64,000 bases of DNA from Nemophila menziesii (lineage: Eukaryota > Streptophyta > Magnoliopsida > Boraginales > Hydrophyllaceae), in NCBI GenBank assembly GCA_029959085.1, contig JARWIR010000011.1, positions 11,843,840-11,907,839 of the forward strand, written 5' to 3'. Position numbers and translations under genes: made by a program. The notes beneath the pieces are model-generated. The model saw nothing but the letters and a program-made list of their open reading frames with translations. It made no database searches and was not told the origin of the DNA. Of the stretch, positions 49,896 through 60,379 are shown piece by piece. Each line of letters starts with the position of its first letter. Position 1 is the stretch's first letter.

Positions 49896-50649
49896 TATAC
49901 TAGCTATACCCCGTGTCTGAAGACACTACGAAAAATAAAAATTCTGCTAATATGCAACAAAACTTATATTTGACCCAATAACTGAAGGAAACATGTTATT
50001 ATAAGTATGAATATCAACAAAATTAAGTTTATTATACATATTGAATATGAAAGCAACACTAATAATAGACATGGTCTACTTAAATCTAATGAAATTCCTA
50101 AGTTATCAAACACAAACTAATCATAAAATAAGTGCATAATTTATCAAACATCAAGAATACTTTGAAATTCAAAAAATAATCAATATGTAACGAAATTGAA
50201 ATGTGTGAATTGTATATCACCGAGTTTTTAATATTGGTTCATAGATATTATAACCCTAGAAAATGCCTCGTACTTGAAGATAATTGGGCATTTTTAAACT
50301 AATCAAAGAGTAAAATATAATATGAAAACAATTTGTTTTACAAAAATTGATTTACTTGAGTTGCCTATTTTAAAATTTAGATATAAATATTCAAATCATT
50401 TATATTTTATAAGATATAAAATATAAAAATTCAAACATATTTATAAATATAAACCTATTTTGGTTTTTAATTTAATGTTTAAAGGATCGGTTTTAAACTG
50501 ATGTTTTTTAATTGTTCATGGGTTTCAAAAAAATAATAATTTAAATACATACACTATATATTTTGGATAATTTGATGACGTATCTCGACCTAGATATGGA
50601 ACATATCCTAGTTGGGTTTCTGGGACAGATAACATATTCAGACATAGAT

Positions 50650-52265
50650 TTATTATTAAAGATTTTGGAGTAGAAAGGAACTTATTAAATATGTCGCACT
50701 CCGGTAATTTGGAAGAAAGCCTTCCCCATTAGTTCAAATATATGCAAATTAATTATATTGTGTACCTAAAATATCTAAACTTTTTCACAAATATCCTAAT
50801 TAATCATTCATTCGACTTCATAGTATTTTATTCTTCAAATCAAAAATTTTAGTTATATTTCTTTACCTAGAAGATACACTGATTATATTTTTGTGTCCAA
50901 TAGGTTGTTGGATGCAATATTGTCAACGTAGATGGAGTTTTTATGCTAAAATGGTCAACGTGTGTGAGATTCAAGATCTAACAGCACTTTGTTGCCATGT
51001 TAGGCTAAAGAAAATGAGTCATCATCAAATACATATTCTTCAAAGATTAATTCTATATATTAGAATTTAAAAATAGTCATATAGTACTATAATAGTTTTA
51101 TTTTAGTGAGAGTACATCTCAAAGGGAACAAATAGCAAGTTCGCAAGAAAGAAGATTGTGCACCTGACTCATTTGTTTAAAATTAATGGTTGTGATTAAT
51201 TACTTGATCAGTCAAAGAAAATGGTCATATATACATACATTTCCTTAACTTGGGTATAGAATATTAATTACTCTTTAAAAAGGATGCATATAATTTGAGA
51301 TAATAAATTAATAATGTATAATCACATATATTTATAATATGATATTACTAAAGAGGCTAGAGTTGAAGTTGAAGCAATATGCTGAAGTGGAAACATTCTT
51401 TATGAGAAGGTACTTTCTTATCCAACACATAATCCCATCGCTTGATCTCAAAGCTTTTTTTTGTGTCTGGTTTGCTAACGACTAAAAATTCAAAACACAA
51501 AAGCAAATCATGTTGCGTAATTATAATAAATGCTAGAAACTACATAGAATTTTACTTTGATATCTAATACTAATATATAAAGTAGATGAAGTCTTAATAG
51601 AATAATACTCCGAATAACACTGTAATACTAATATATTCACTTGACCAAATAACACTGTAATACTAACATATTCACTTGACCAGACTTTGATGAACTCTTG
51701 GCCTGCCTTTCACATGGCTTGATAAATCTGAAGTTCAATTGAGATTCTGCAATATTAATCAATCACCTCCGCTTTTGCTTCTTTTCCTTTTATGACACCT
51801 ATTTTATTTATGTGAATATGCCATAAGAAAAATACCATTTTAGTAACTGACTCAACTATTAACGGTTATATTAAAAGATGCGCTTTTCAAGTTATTGTCT
51901 TACAGAAATAAAGAAACATCTAAATAAAATATGAAGTTAATTAGTATTAAGAATAGCACATTATAGAAACAAACACTAATATTGTGTAATACCTACTTTC
52001 TATCCCTGAATCATAACTTCCGTTTCTTTCATTTCCAAATTTCAAACCAGCAGTAATCTGATACAAAATACAAAGTCAACCAAGAGAAAATCAAATGCAT
52101 TTTCAGCAAAACTTTCCGGTTCCACCTAATCAGCAGCAAGGGAGTTTGGGTTGAGATTTTACCGTTTTAACCATTTTCGCGAGAACATAACCATTCGGAC
52201 GCCTTAATTCAGCCTTATCAGCTTGTCCCATAGGTTTTACATTGCTTTCGATTCTTCAGATATTC
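50650..52265. repeat. Inverted-repeat arm 1 (partner 60,380-61,975)
   Basis: The whole 1.6-kb block recurs as the reverse complement at 60,380-61,975. Examples: 'ggttgttggatgcaatattgtcaacgtagatgg' at 50,906 against 61,698-61,730, and 'ggacgccttaattcagcc' near 52,197 against 'ggctgaagtaaggcgtcc' at 60,432. The arms are about 8.1 kb apart and flank the RING hairpin and two ARGONAUTE fragments. Divergence is modest, with small indels. Confidence 0.88.
50895..51075 (+). pseudogene. Possible last-exon relic of ARGONAUTE copy III
   Basis: After a good acceptor (gtccaatag) the sequence gives PIGCWMQYCQRRW in one frame and LPC.AKENESSS followed by a TTCTTC run in another. That is loosely what the ARGONAUTE end (APICYA...QLPRL....SSMFFC) would become after indels. 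Its position downstream of copy III, in the same orientation, supports the idea. The similarity is weak. The reverse-complement copy lies at 61,560-61,745. Confidence 0.25.
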
Positions 52266-52439
52266 TCTAATACATGAAGCTTGTGTTTAACTGGATTTGA
52301 ATTTTGAAAGACATCCTTTTCGCATGAATCTGAGCCATTTTTTCGAAAGATACATCGTAAACTTCCGGGGTGTAAAATCACATTAGTGATTCGGCTTTAT
52401 CCACCTTTTGTTATAGCAAGGACACCAACATAAATGCAT

Positions 52440-53195
52440 TTACAAAATCTACACAAGATTTTAAAATTTAAAGCCGATTCTCTTATTGTTAATTTGTTGT
52501 GACAAATTTGCAGTTTTCATTGAAATCAATCTGTCTTAAAGAAAATATAAGACATGAAATTGCAGACAAGTATTCCTACTGTCTAAAACATCAAAATGCA
52601 CCTGAATACAAGAAATTCTTACTGTTTGGCAGCATTTTGTCGTAGAATGATGTCCAAATCTCTCACGGGCTCATAAAATCGATCAGGATCTTGGGCACAA
52701 TGTGCATTTGTAATATCTTGCATGAACCCTGAGTAGTATAGCAAAATACCTCTTTATATGTCTTTGACCTTGACGGTTGTCTAACTTATCCAATCACCAT
52801 GTTGTTGGCTTCCACCATCACCACTTTCCATCTTACTGAAAAGATTATGAACTTGTTAGAAATTTGAATAAAATATTTTCTTTGAAAGTTTAGAAACAAC
52901 AATACCTGTTCAGAGCATTCTTTCTAATCATAACTTTAAACTCAAGCTTGTTATTTGATAGATGACTAAGAGTATAAGAGCTATTCTCACCATCATAAGC
53001 GATGAATGTTTCATTGATTTCATACCCGTAAGTTTCTTGGTAATTGTACTTCGCTTTCCTACAAACACCTTTTACCTCCACCTGATGTCCAATTTCATAA
53101 TAAATGGAATCCTGCGAAATAGATTTGTAAAATCCACCACATCTGCCTCCTCTAAGTCTTCTATTTTTTCTTACTCTCAATTTATCATCTAATTA
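52440..53195 (-). pseudogene. AGO4-clade ARGONAUTE fragment, copy IV (N domain)
   Basis: The minus strand repeats the N-domain exons of copy I (31,200-31,870). At 53,095-52,905 it reads EIGHQVEVKGVCRKAKYNYQ, then ETYGYEINETFIAYDGENSS and SNNKLEFKVMI. A second block at about 52,760-52,620 matches the region ending DIILRQNAAKQ. The exon-1 equivalent is replaced at about 53,146 by the RING hairpin arm, giving an artificial start (MRVRKNRRLRGGRCGGF) made from hairpin-arm sequence. The fragment is truncated on both sides. Confidence 0.8.
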
Positions 53196-53682
53196 GACGA
53201 TTTTCTGCCACCAGCTGCCATTGATCTTTGACAGTTTAATTACATTCGAGAGTCGGATGACTTCTGAAAAATGTTTTTTATTATCATTGAATTTGATATG
53301 AAGTTCATAATATGATCTTCTCCTGTTTGTGAGAATGATTGATACTCTTCAAATATATTACCGGATATTTTCGATACCCCGTCCAATTTAATTAATTTTT
53401 TTTTAATTTAGTTTTGCGTCAAGATAATGGTGTCACAAAATTCCAAGTATTAGGCTAGTATAATTTGTACAAAATATTTTTAGCTTTTCATTTAGAAGAA
53501 AATCTTTCAGAAAATAATTTTTTTATTTCACAAAAGAAATAGAAAATAAGAATTTCATGTGTTTTCTGTTTTTATTTTGGATAGACAAATCGTCTTAAAT
53601 TAGAAGGGGATGAGAACTGAGTTTTAAAAAGTTTTAATAATCCACATTCATACAAAAGTATCTTTATATGCTTTGATTTATT

Positions 53683-53880
53683 TTGTTTGTACATGTGCAG
53701 AAGACATGCACGATTTGCTTAGATTGTATAAAATCTGGATATGGACCAGCCTTGTTTACTGTTGAGTGCTCACATTCCTTCCATTTCAGCTGCATTGCCA
53801 CCAATGTCAAGCATGAAAATCGCATATTCCATGTCTGTCGTTTCAAGTGTAAAGAAATCCCTTTCCAATTTCCGGGTTGA
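53683..53880 (+). pseudogene. WAV3-type RING-finger exon, left arm
   Basis: After an acceptor (tgtgcag, 53,694-53,700) the frame reads KTCTICLDCIKSGYGPALFT, then VECSHSFHFSCIATNVKHEN, then CRFKCKEIPFQFPG and a stop. This is the RING of the plant WAV3/EDA40-like family (RING plus von Willebrand A domain E3 ubiquitin ligases), whose typical pattern is CAICL...G...FTAECSHsFHF.CI..NV..gn..CPVC...WKEIP. Here CPVC has become FHVC, removing one zinc-binding cysteine, and the tryptophan of WKEIP is Cys. Only this exon is present; there is no VWA domain in the window. Confidence 0.75.
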
Positions 53881-53904
53881 AGGACGACTAAAATGAACGC
53901 TTGA

Positions 53905-54118
53905 ACCCGAAAATTGGAACGGGTTTTCTTTCTATTTGAAACGACAGACACGACAAATGCGATTTCCGTACTTGACATTGGTGGAAATGCAGCTTAAATG
54001 GAAGGAACGTGAGCAGTCAGGGGTAAACAAGGCTTGTCCTTGTCCAGATTTTGCACAATCTAAGCAAATTATGCATGTCTTATGCACATGTACAAACAAA
54101 ATAAATCAAAGCATATAA
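53905..54118 (-). pseudogene. WAV3-type RING-finger exon, right arm
   Basis: Minus-strand counterpart of 53,683-53,880: CIICLDCAKSGQGQALFT, then DCSRSFHLSCISTNVKYGNR, then ICRVCRFK and a stop. It keeps the CxxC of the last zinc pair (CRVC) that the left arm has lost, but has lost the His of CSHSFH (now CSRSFH). The two arms therefore carry different damage and diverged independently after the inversion. Neither can form a full RING. Confidence 0.72.
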
Positions 54119-54641
54119 AGATAATTTTGTATGAATGTGGATTAGTCAAACTTCTCAAAACTCAGTAATCATTCCCTCATGACTTTAAGACAATTCGTTT
54201 ATCAGAAATAAAAACAGAAATCACCTGAAATTCTTATTTTCTATTTCTTTTGTTAAAAAGAAAAATTATTTTTTGAAATATTTTCTTCTAAATGAAAATC
54301 AAAAAATATTGTCGACAATTTATAATGGCCTAAGACTTGGCATATTGTGACACCATTATCTTGCCGCAAATTTAAAATAATTTAGGCAAATTCGACAGGT
54401 TGATCAGAAACTTTCCATGATATATCTAAAGAGTATCAGTCTCACAAACACAAATAGGGCCAAATCATATTATGATTTTGATAACAAATTCAAAGATAAT
54501 AGAAAACATTTTTCAATAATCAAACCACTCTCGAATGTAATTAAACAGGCAAAGATCAATAGCAGTTGGTGGCAGAAAATCGTCTAATCAGATGATAAAT
54601 TGAGAGTAAGAAAAGATAGTAGACCTTAGAGGAGGAAGATA

Positions 54642-54912
54642 GTACCCCGACCCTACATCAAACTTTAAAAAGTAACTTGGCTTATTGTTTCGGGCAAAGA
54701 AGTATGCAATCAAAGTGGATACTTGTTCTTGATGGTTAACTTACCTATTTGAGCTCGGGTGAAACTTATATTCAAATTGGCATGCTAATTGTCTTTTACT
54801 ACGGTTTATACTAAAATAAATATATTATCACTTTATTCCAAGATGAGAGTGAAGGAAGATCTCTTATTCAGCAGTTTCCCCGAATCCATAACTTTTACTC
54901 ATATTTACCTAC
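54642..54912. repeat. Direct repeat, left copy (partner 57,648-57,908)
   Basis: Both copies run from 'taccccgaccctacatc' (or 'tatcccgatcctagatc') to 'gatctcttattcagcag', ending 'tccataactttt/attcttactca'. They flank ARGONAUTE copy V on both sides. On the minus strand both contain a possible exon with a gtaagtt-like donor after TTCACCCGAGCTC. The family is not recognised. Confidence 0.8.
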
Positions 54913-54954
54913 TGAAACTGTTGTAGTATTGCTTTGATTTTTGCAAAATTAAAC

Positions 54955-56640
54955 AATATTATTATATAGAGAAAAAAAGATAAAAGATAAAATATTTAGT
55001 CTCAGGTTAATCATATAAAGAAATATAGACGTTTGAGAGGGAATTAACAACTTTTTGCATATTTTCAGCAGGAAAGCCAATCTCAGCGTAAAGAATATGA
55101 TAGTGAGTTGGTCCGGTAGTACCCTGTATACAAATGTACAAGAAGACAACTTAGTAAATGGAGTCGCATTACTCTAAACATGTAGAGAAAATGAAGTTTT
55201 ATTGAAAGAAAATCTCACAATCTTTACAGCTGGCGCACACAAATAAAAATGATTTTTCTTTGGATGGCATCCATTATCTATCGCCATCCCTGTATCTATT
55301 TAAATCATAATGATTGTGACTTTATATATTAGATAATTAATGGTGGATAATAAGAATGTGTGCCTGACTAGGAAGAACATTCTACGGGGAGTTAATTTGA
55401 AATAATTTAGTATAAATTGCACGCCTCCTTAATCTTTTCAAGCTCGATATTCAAAACTTGATTGAATTGATCCTCGGATACCCCACCCCTACCCACAAAA
55501 ACAATAATATATTATTAATTGCATAATCAATCCAAAATAAAACAAATAATATACGCACTAGATTACCTGCATATGATTATTATCTGCTATGGGTTTTAAC
55601 CACCAGAACTACTATAGAACTGGATTAGAAGGTCCCTTTAAACAAGAAAAAAGAAGAAAATAATCATGAGAAAAAAATGAGATTGTATTTCAAAAATAAT
55701 ACTTACCTGATAATTTCCTTATCAACATCATTTGACATCTCAAATAAATTATCAATCCATTTCATCTTTGGTTACTGTGTACGAACTCTCGATAGCTAGA
55801 TATGAAAGGCCACTCCAGTGAGCTCACAACCACATAAACCTAAGGAACATCACGGCTAGGAGAACCATTCATAATATCGATTCACATGATCATCTTTGGA
55901 ACTTTCAAAACCATTGGCAATAAAGGTGAATGCTTGACCTTCGATAGCAAATTAATATCACCCATCTGCAAAGTACAAACATTCATCAATTGTACAAAAC
56001 AATATAATACGTTAATAGCAAATGGAAAAACATAAATCACCTTTGCGTTTATCTTGAGTAGGACATAAATTAGGTATTGATCATTGAACGTTTCTGGTAC
56101 AATGCATTATGTAGGAATTCCTAGCTCTAATAGCATTTTTCACTTCTATGGACCATGGAGATCAGAATGCTTTCTCTTTGGAAGTATGCATAAAAGAAAT
56201 TGTTGTGGTCCGACTTGGTTTGTATAAGTTCCATCATCTTCTCCACACTTCCAGGACTTTCCCAAAACTGGGGCACTCCTCAGCAATATAAACAGGAAGA
56301 GCAATACACTACAAAAAATTATCCAATCTATCACATACAAAATAAGATTAAGAATTATGATAAAGTATTAAAATAAAACACTTACAATTCCTTTTGTTCG
56401 TGATAAGATCCCTAATCAGTCTATGCATGTAAACTCCAAATGAAAAGTTGACTACTCCACAAACATCAATTATACCGGTTTCACCACTTTCTGGATATGT
56501 AAAGTCAAGGTTACTAATTGCATATTGTGGAAGTGAAGAGAAGAGAAAAGAAAAGAAATCTTCTACGTTGTTGTTAAAGTTTCATTTTTCATTTCGACAA
56601 ACTACATATTCTCCATTGTATAATGAAATGTGTTGTTAGT
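54955..56640 (-). pseudogene. AGO4-clade ARGONAUTE fragment, copy V (MID-PIWI)
   Basis: Minus-strand exon relics: 56,500-56,390 (IQKVVKPV and a MID block with stops); 56,310-56,046 (RSAPVLGKSWKCGEDDGTYT, QQFLLCILPKRKHSDLHGP, then TEKFNDQYLIYVLLKINAK-like); 55,970-55,720 (KVKHSPLLPMVLKVPKMIM, IDIMNGSPSRD, SSLEWPFISSY); 55,640-55,570; 55,510-55,430 (GGVSEDQFNQVLNIELEKIK, then EAC); 55,300-55,225 (IDNGCHPKKNHFYLCA); 55,140-55,020 (GTTGPTHYHILYAEIGFPAE, NMQKVVNSLS). The second catalytic Asp (RDGVSE in active proteins) is Gly here. The matching introns make it a sister of copies II and III. Together with copy IV, which lies downstream on the same strand, it would read C-terminal half before N-terminal half, so the locus is rearranged. 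Confidence 0.85.
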
Positions 56641-56649
56641 AAATAGGTA

Positions 56650-57640
56650 CCAGATTGTTCTATAAATCCTAAGCGGCTGTCAAAAGTCAATTTTTTAGGG
56701 TTTGAAACTGTTTGTTGATGTTTGTAACCTAAAAAAGTATAGGGTTCTAAACTGTTAAAAATGTTGTGTAATAAAGTCCAATGGGTTTGGGAGAGTTTTA
56801 AGGGCTGGATATTGGTGAGTTGTAGGCCATTTTGGTTAGGATAAAATGCCTGATTGTTCTAACTTTTAGCCCATCCTAAAATAATTTTTTGGATCCATCC
56901 TTACTATTTTATTTTATAGCACTAAATATTATCTTTTTTAAAGTATCCAAAGTTAAATTATTTAAATCTTTGTTTTATAATCAGAATTCCAAATACTTTA
57001 TTTAGTATAGTCCATTCACTATAAAACTATAGATATATCACTATGAAATGTTGATATCAAAAATCTTTGTAAGAAGTAAAAGTTAGAACTAAGTATAAAC
57101 ATAAATTTTATTTTTAATTAATTTCACTAATGTTTGTAAACTCATTAATTATCGATCGCCTTCTTTATTGTTGTATTAGATCTGACCTATAACATGTACT
57201 TTCTTTGTTGTAGTTTCTTCGTCTCCTCTGATTGATTCGTAAAACAACCAAAGGAACAATTGAACGGAAGCAATAATAGGTCTATAAGGCTTCCTTTTCT
57301 TCCTCCAGGTCTTTTCCTAAGTAAGGAGACAAGGTTTTAGTTATGTCTATGTCCCCTTTTTTAAGCCCATGGGGCACTCAAAGTCGTATCCCATGATTTT
57401 AATGATTCTACGAAGTGAAGTATGTGGTTCATGTTCTGCCTTAGGTGCCACACCAACCCTCCTTGATCAAAGTATAACATTGGTCGTCTAAGAACGGGTG
57501 GAATAGCTCTTTGTGGAGGGTTCAGTACGTGGAAGGGGCGTTCGTGAGTCTAAAAGGCAGATTTTTTTTATCAAACGCCCCTTTATTAGTTGATTGCTTC
57601 ACACAAGTCGTCTTTGCCTCGTCTCTTTCCATGATACGCA
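56650..57640. other. Non-coding stretch
   Basis: No gene or repeat that I can support. A C-rich patch at 57,300-57,560 contains short open frames only. Confidence 0.45.
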
Positions 57641-57647
57641 CCTGGTA

Positions 57648-57908
57648 GTATCCCGATCCTAGATCCAACTTTGAGAAGTAACTCGCGCTTATTGTTTAGG
57701 GCAAAGAAGTTCATAAAATGTGGATAGTTGTTCTTAATGGTTGCGTTACCTTTTCTAGCTCGCGTAAAACTAATATTCAAATTTGCATGCTAATTGTTTT
57801 TTTACTACGACTTTTACTAAAATAAATAAATTTTCCCTTCATCCCAAGATGATAGTGAAGGGAGATCTCTTATTCAGCAGCTTCCTTAAATCCATAATTC
57901 TTACTCAC
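57648..57908. repeat. Direct repeat, right copy (partner 54,642-54,912)
   Basis: Same orientation as the left copy, about 3.0 kb away. The minus-strand frame across it (57,780-57,586) reads SFTRARKGNATIKNNYPHFM, then FFALNNKRELLLKVGSRIGI. It is more open than the left copy and may reflect the original coding sequence of an unknown gene. Confidence 0.8.
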
Positions 57909-58055
57909 GAAAATGTTATAAGTTGTCAAATTTTATCATTTATAAAGCTGAGTAGTCAAGAGTTAAAAGATCACCAAATATATTTGTCATCTTTTTGAAA
58001 TAGTGTTTTTTTATCTTTTGTTAAAACATATTGACTATTTGATATATATTTTTGT

Positions 58056-58560
58056 TTACATGAGAGGCTTAAAACCCGTTTCGGACAAGATTACAAGATA
58101 AACTACATCCTTATTGTGAGTAAATACAACTCTTGCAGTCACACATTCCCTCCTATTTCTCAAAATGATATTCCAAAGATAATAGAGAGGATCAATAAAT
58201 TCCATGGACCTTGTGTGTAACTTTATTCCCTCCTTGGCTAATTTATCAACACATGAATTTACTTCGCGATAGATATGAATTAGTTTGAAGTTAGGTTGAT
58301 TATGCAATATACCTTTGAATACGAGATCAATATAGCCACACCGACTACTTAAACTCCTACCGTCCTTCACTAGCGCGTGGAGCTCATTCGAGTCCGTCTC
58401 AATATCTAATTCCTTATATGTCTTATTGATTTTCCATCATAACCCATAATGAAGTGAAAGTGTTCCCGACATAAGTGAAGAATCTACCAAGCATGAACCT
58501 GTATATCCGGCAATACATATACTATTTGATATTTTACCCTAACATTCTCATATAAAGTAC
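58056..58560 (-). pseudogene. RNase H-like domain relic (LINE or retroelement-derived)
   Basis: The minus strand reads LDIETDSNELHALVKDGRSL, then LIHIYREVNSCVDKLAKEGI. This is the plant RVT_3/RNase H-like pattern (LE.DS..v..L......, then ..H..RE.N..AD.LAk.G) found at the C-terminus of LINE-type polyproteins and in some domesticated plant genes. Upstream, SCLVDSSLMSGTLSLHYG with a stop continues the similarity. It is truncated, with stops on the 5' side. Confidence 0.65.
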
Positions 58561-59870
58561 ACAAAATTATTAACAATATTAGAGCTCAATGAATTTTCTA
58601 AGATTACGACATGTTAAACATAAACTATAAATATACAAAATATGTACTAAATAAAAAAACAAGCCTAAGCCTAAAAAAATCACTATTCCTTTAAAGTTTA
58701 TATTTTCCAAAAGAAATATATAATGTTAGAGTAAACTTAACACCAAATGTTCTTGAACGACTTCAATCAAAGCTTTCTCAATGGCTTGAAATGGGGTGTG
58801 TTTATCGGGGTTATATTCAAATATTAATAATGTTGGGTTTTGCTCATATAAAAATAACCCAAACATAACCTATTATATGAAACTTTAGTAGTCCAATCAT
58901 TTTGTTTCTCTTTTTTAATTAGTTTTTTTCTCATTAGAGGTGTAAAATCTTCTCTAGAAGTAATGCCTAGGGAGAGGTGGCTGGATGAGTTGTTTAATCT
59001 AGACATGGAAAACATAACCATGACCTTAACGAATAATTTACTTATACATTACACCAAAGATAAACCCACTTTAAAAGGGTACACCATGTAAGCATACATG
59101 CGGAGTTTCAAACTTGCAAACGTGAATAATATTCATGATTAACATCATATCCACATGTAATGATTTAGCATAACAAAAAAGATTGTAGATATCAATAAAA
59201 AACCATAATATTTAACAAGGTGTCATTACATATTGAAAAAAGGAAAGTTGAATAATATCTGCTTATAACCAAGAGCAATACATCCTAAAAAGAGTTAATG
59301 TACATAAAAAACTCATAAGCATCTCCGACGTTGTTCTTATGAGTTAATGTACATAAAAAACTCATAAGCATCTCCGACGTTCTTATGAATTTTTTATGTA
59401 CATTAACTCTCCGACGTGTACCCGACGTAGACGAAATCCAACAAACTGGCCTGGGTTATCACTTGAACAAGATCCGTAAGTGTTTGTTCAAATTTACCTG
59501 ACATATTAATATAATTTACCGCATGAACCCCAATATAATAAAAGACAAGAAAGTATTAGTAAAGATCAGTGTACAACTCAAATACCCTAATGTAGGATTG
59601 GTACGCATATTTCTATGAATCCTCTTAGGCTAGTCTTTTCGAGCGCCTTACAATTGGAAAGCAATTCAGCGACCTTAAAATATACCTAGTCTACAAACAT
59701 ATTTTCTTTCAGGGATCAAACAAAATCTTTAAGCGAAGATAGCTCTATAATGTTTTAACCTTCTTTGCAAATAGCTTAGAGGATATTTGATTCGACATAT
59801 AACAAGAAACATAAAGTAAGGTGACGTGATTTTACATGGCCTTTATAAAATCATATATAGAATTGCTTCA
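58561..59870. other. Non-coding stretch with a small repeat-hairpin at 59,292-59,409
   Basis: At 59,292-59,386 a 49-base unit (gagttaatgtacataaaaaa...) occurs twice in tandem. At 59,387-59,409 its first 23 bases follow in reverse complement (gaattttttatgtacattaactc), giving a local foldback. Otherwise I recognise nothing. Confidence 0.7.
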
Positions 59871-59872
59871 GT

Positions 59873-60139
59873 ATGGCCCTAAAGAAGCTTATAGTTTTAG
59901 TTAAACCCTTCACGTGGCGGAGGAGAATAGTTGAATTCCAAGGGTCTCTTGTTCTTCCTCTAAGAGTCAAAAATAGAATCTATGGCCCCTTAATCACTCA
60001 AATCATTGCTCAGTGGAAAGGTAGAGTGGCCAACTATGGAAAAATACTCATTCTGGTAAACTGCATAATGCATACCCTGTTTAATATCTTGGTTAATGAA
60101 TGGTTTATCTATTTGAATGCAGCTTCTTTTTGCACTTGA
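59873..60139 (+). other. Open frame of unknown meaning
   Basis: An 88-codon frame, MALKKLIVLVKPFTWRRRIV and onward, containing QIIAQWKGRVANYGKI. No family was recognised and there are no supporting neighbours. It may be an exon relic (an 'ag' precedes the start) or chance. Confidence 0.2.
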
Positions 60140-60379
60140 ATATGCATATGCAACACCAGAAGTTAGAAGTACAATATACTGATGTTAGCACACCCTTTGG
60201 AAATGTTCCTTGGCCGACACAGAGGTTAGTTCATCATCAGGGGTAACTTCAACAATGACAAGAAAATGCAGATCATATCAGAGGTACTTGAGGGAGCAAA
60301 GAATACTCAAAATGTTGTAGGTTTTATTTCTTTTGAATCTTACTTTCTTAATAACTAGGTTATACATATTCTCTATTAG

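Larger units (their letters stand above)
53146..54634. repeat. Long inverted repeat (RING hairpin), arms about 735 bp, loop 20 nt
   Basis: Left arm 53,146-53,880 and right arm 53,901-54,634 are reverse complements end to end: 'cctcctctaagtctt' at 53,146 against 'ccttagaggagg' at 54,623-54,634, and 'ccaatttccgggttga' before 53,880 against 'ttgaacccgaaaattgg' from 53,901. The central 20 bases (53,881-53,900) are the loop. Identity by eye is roughly 80-85%. Both arms carry the same RING exon plus flanking intron-like DNA. Such a short spacer between long arms is rare in random DNA and makes a very stable foldback. Confidence 0.92.

Noticed and set aside
53664..53978. 104-codon minus-strand ORF spanning the RING hairpin centre
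   Set aside because: It reads across the loop and antisense to the left-arm RING exon; it arises from the palindrome and is not a conserved frame.
59873..60139. 88-codon ORF considered as another ARGONAUTE or RING fragment
   Set aside because: No motif of either family could be aligned to it.
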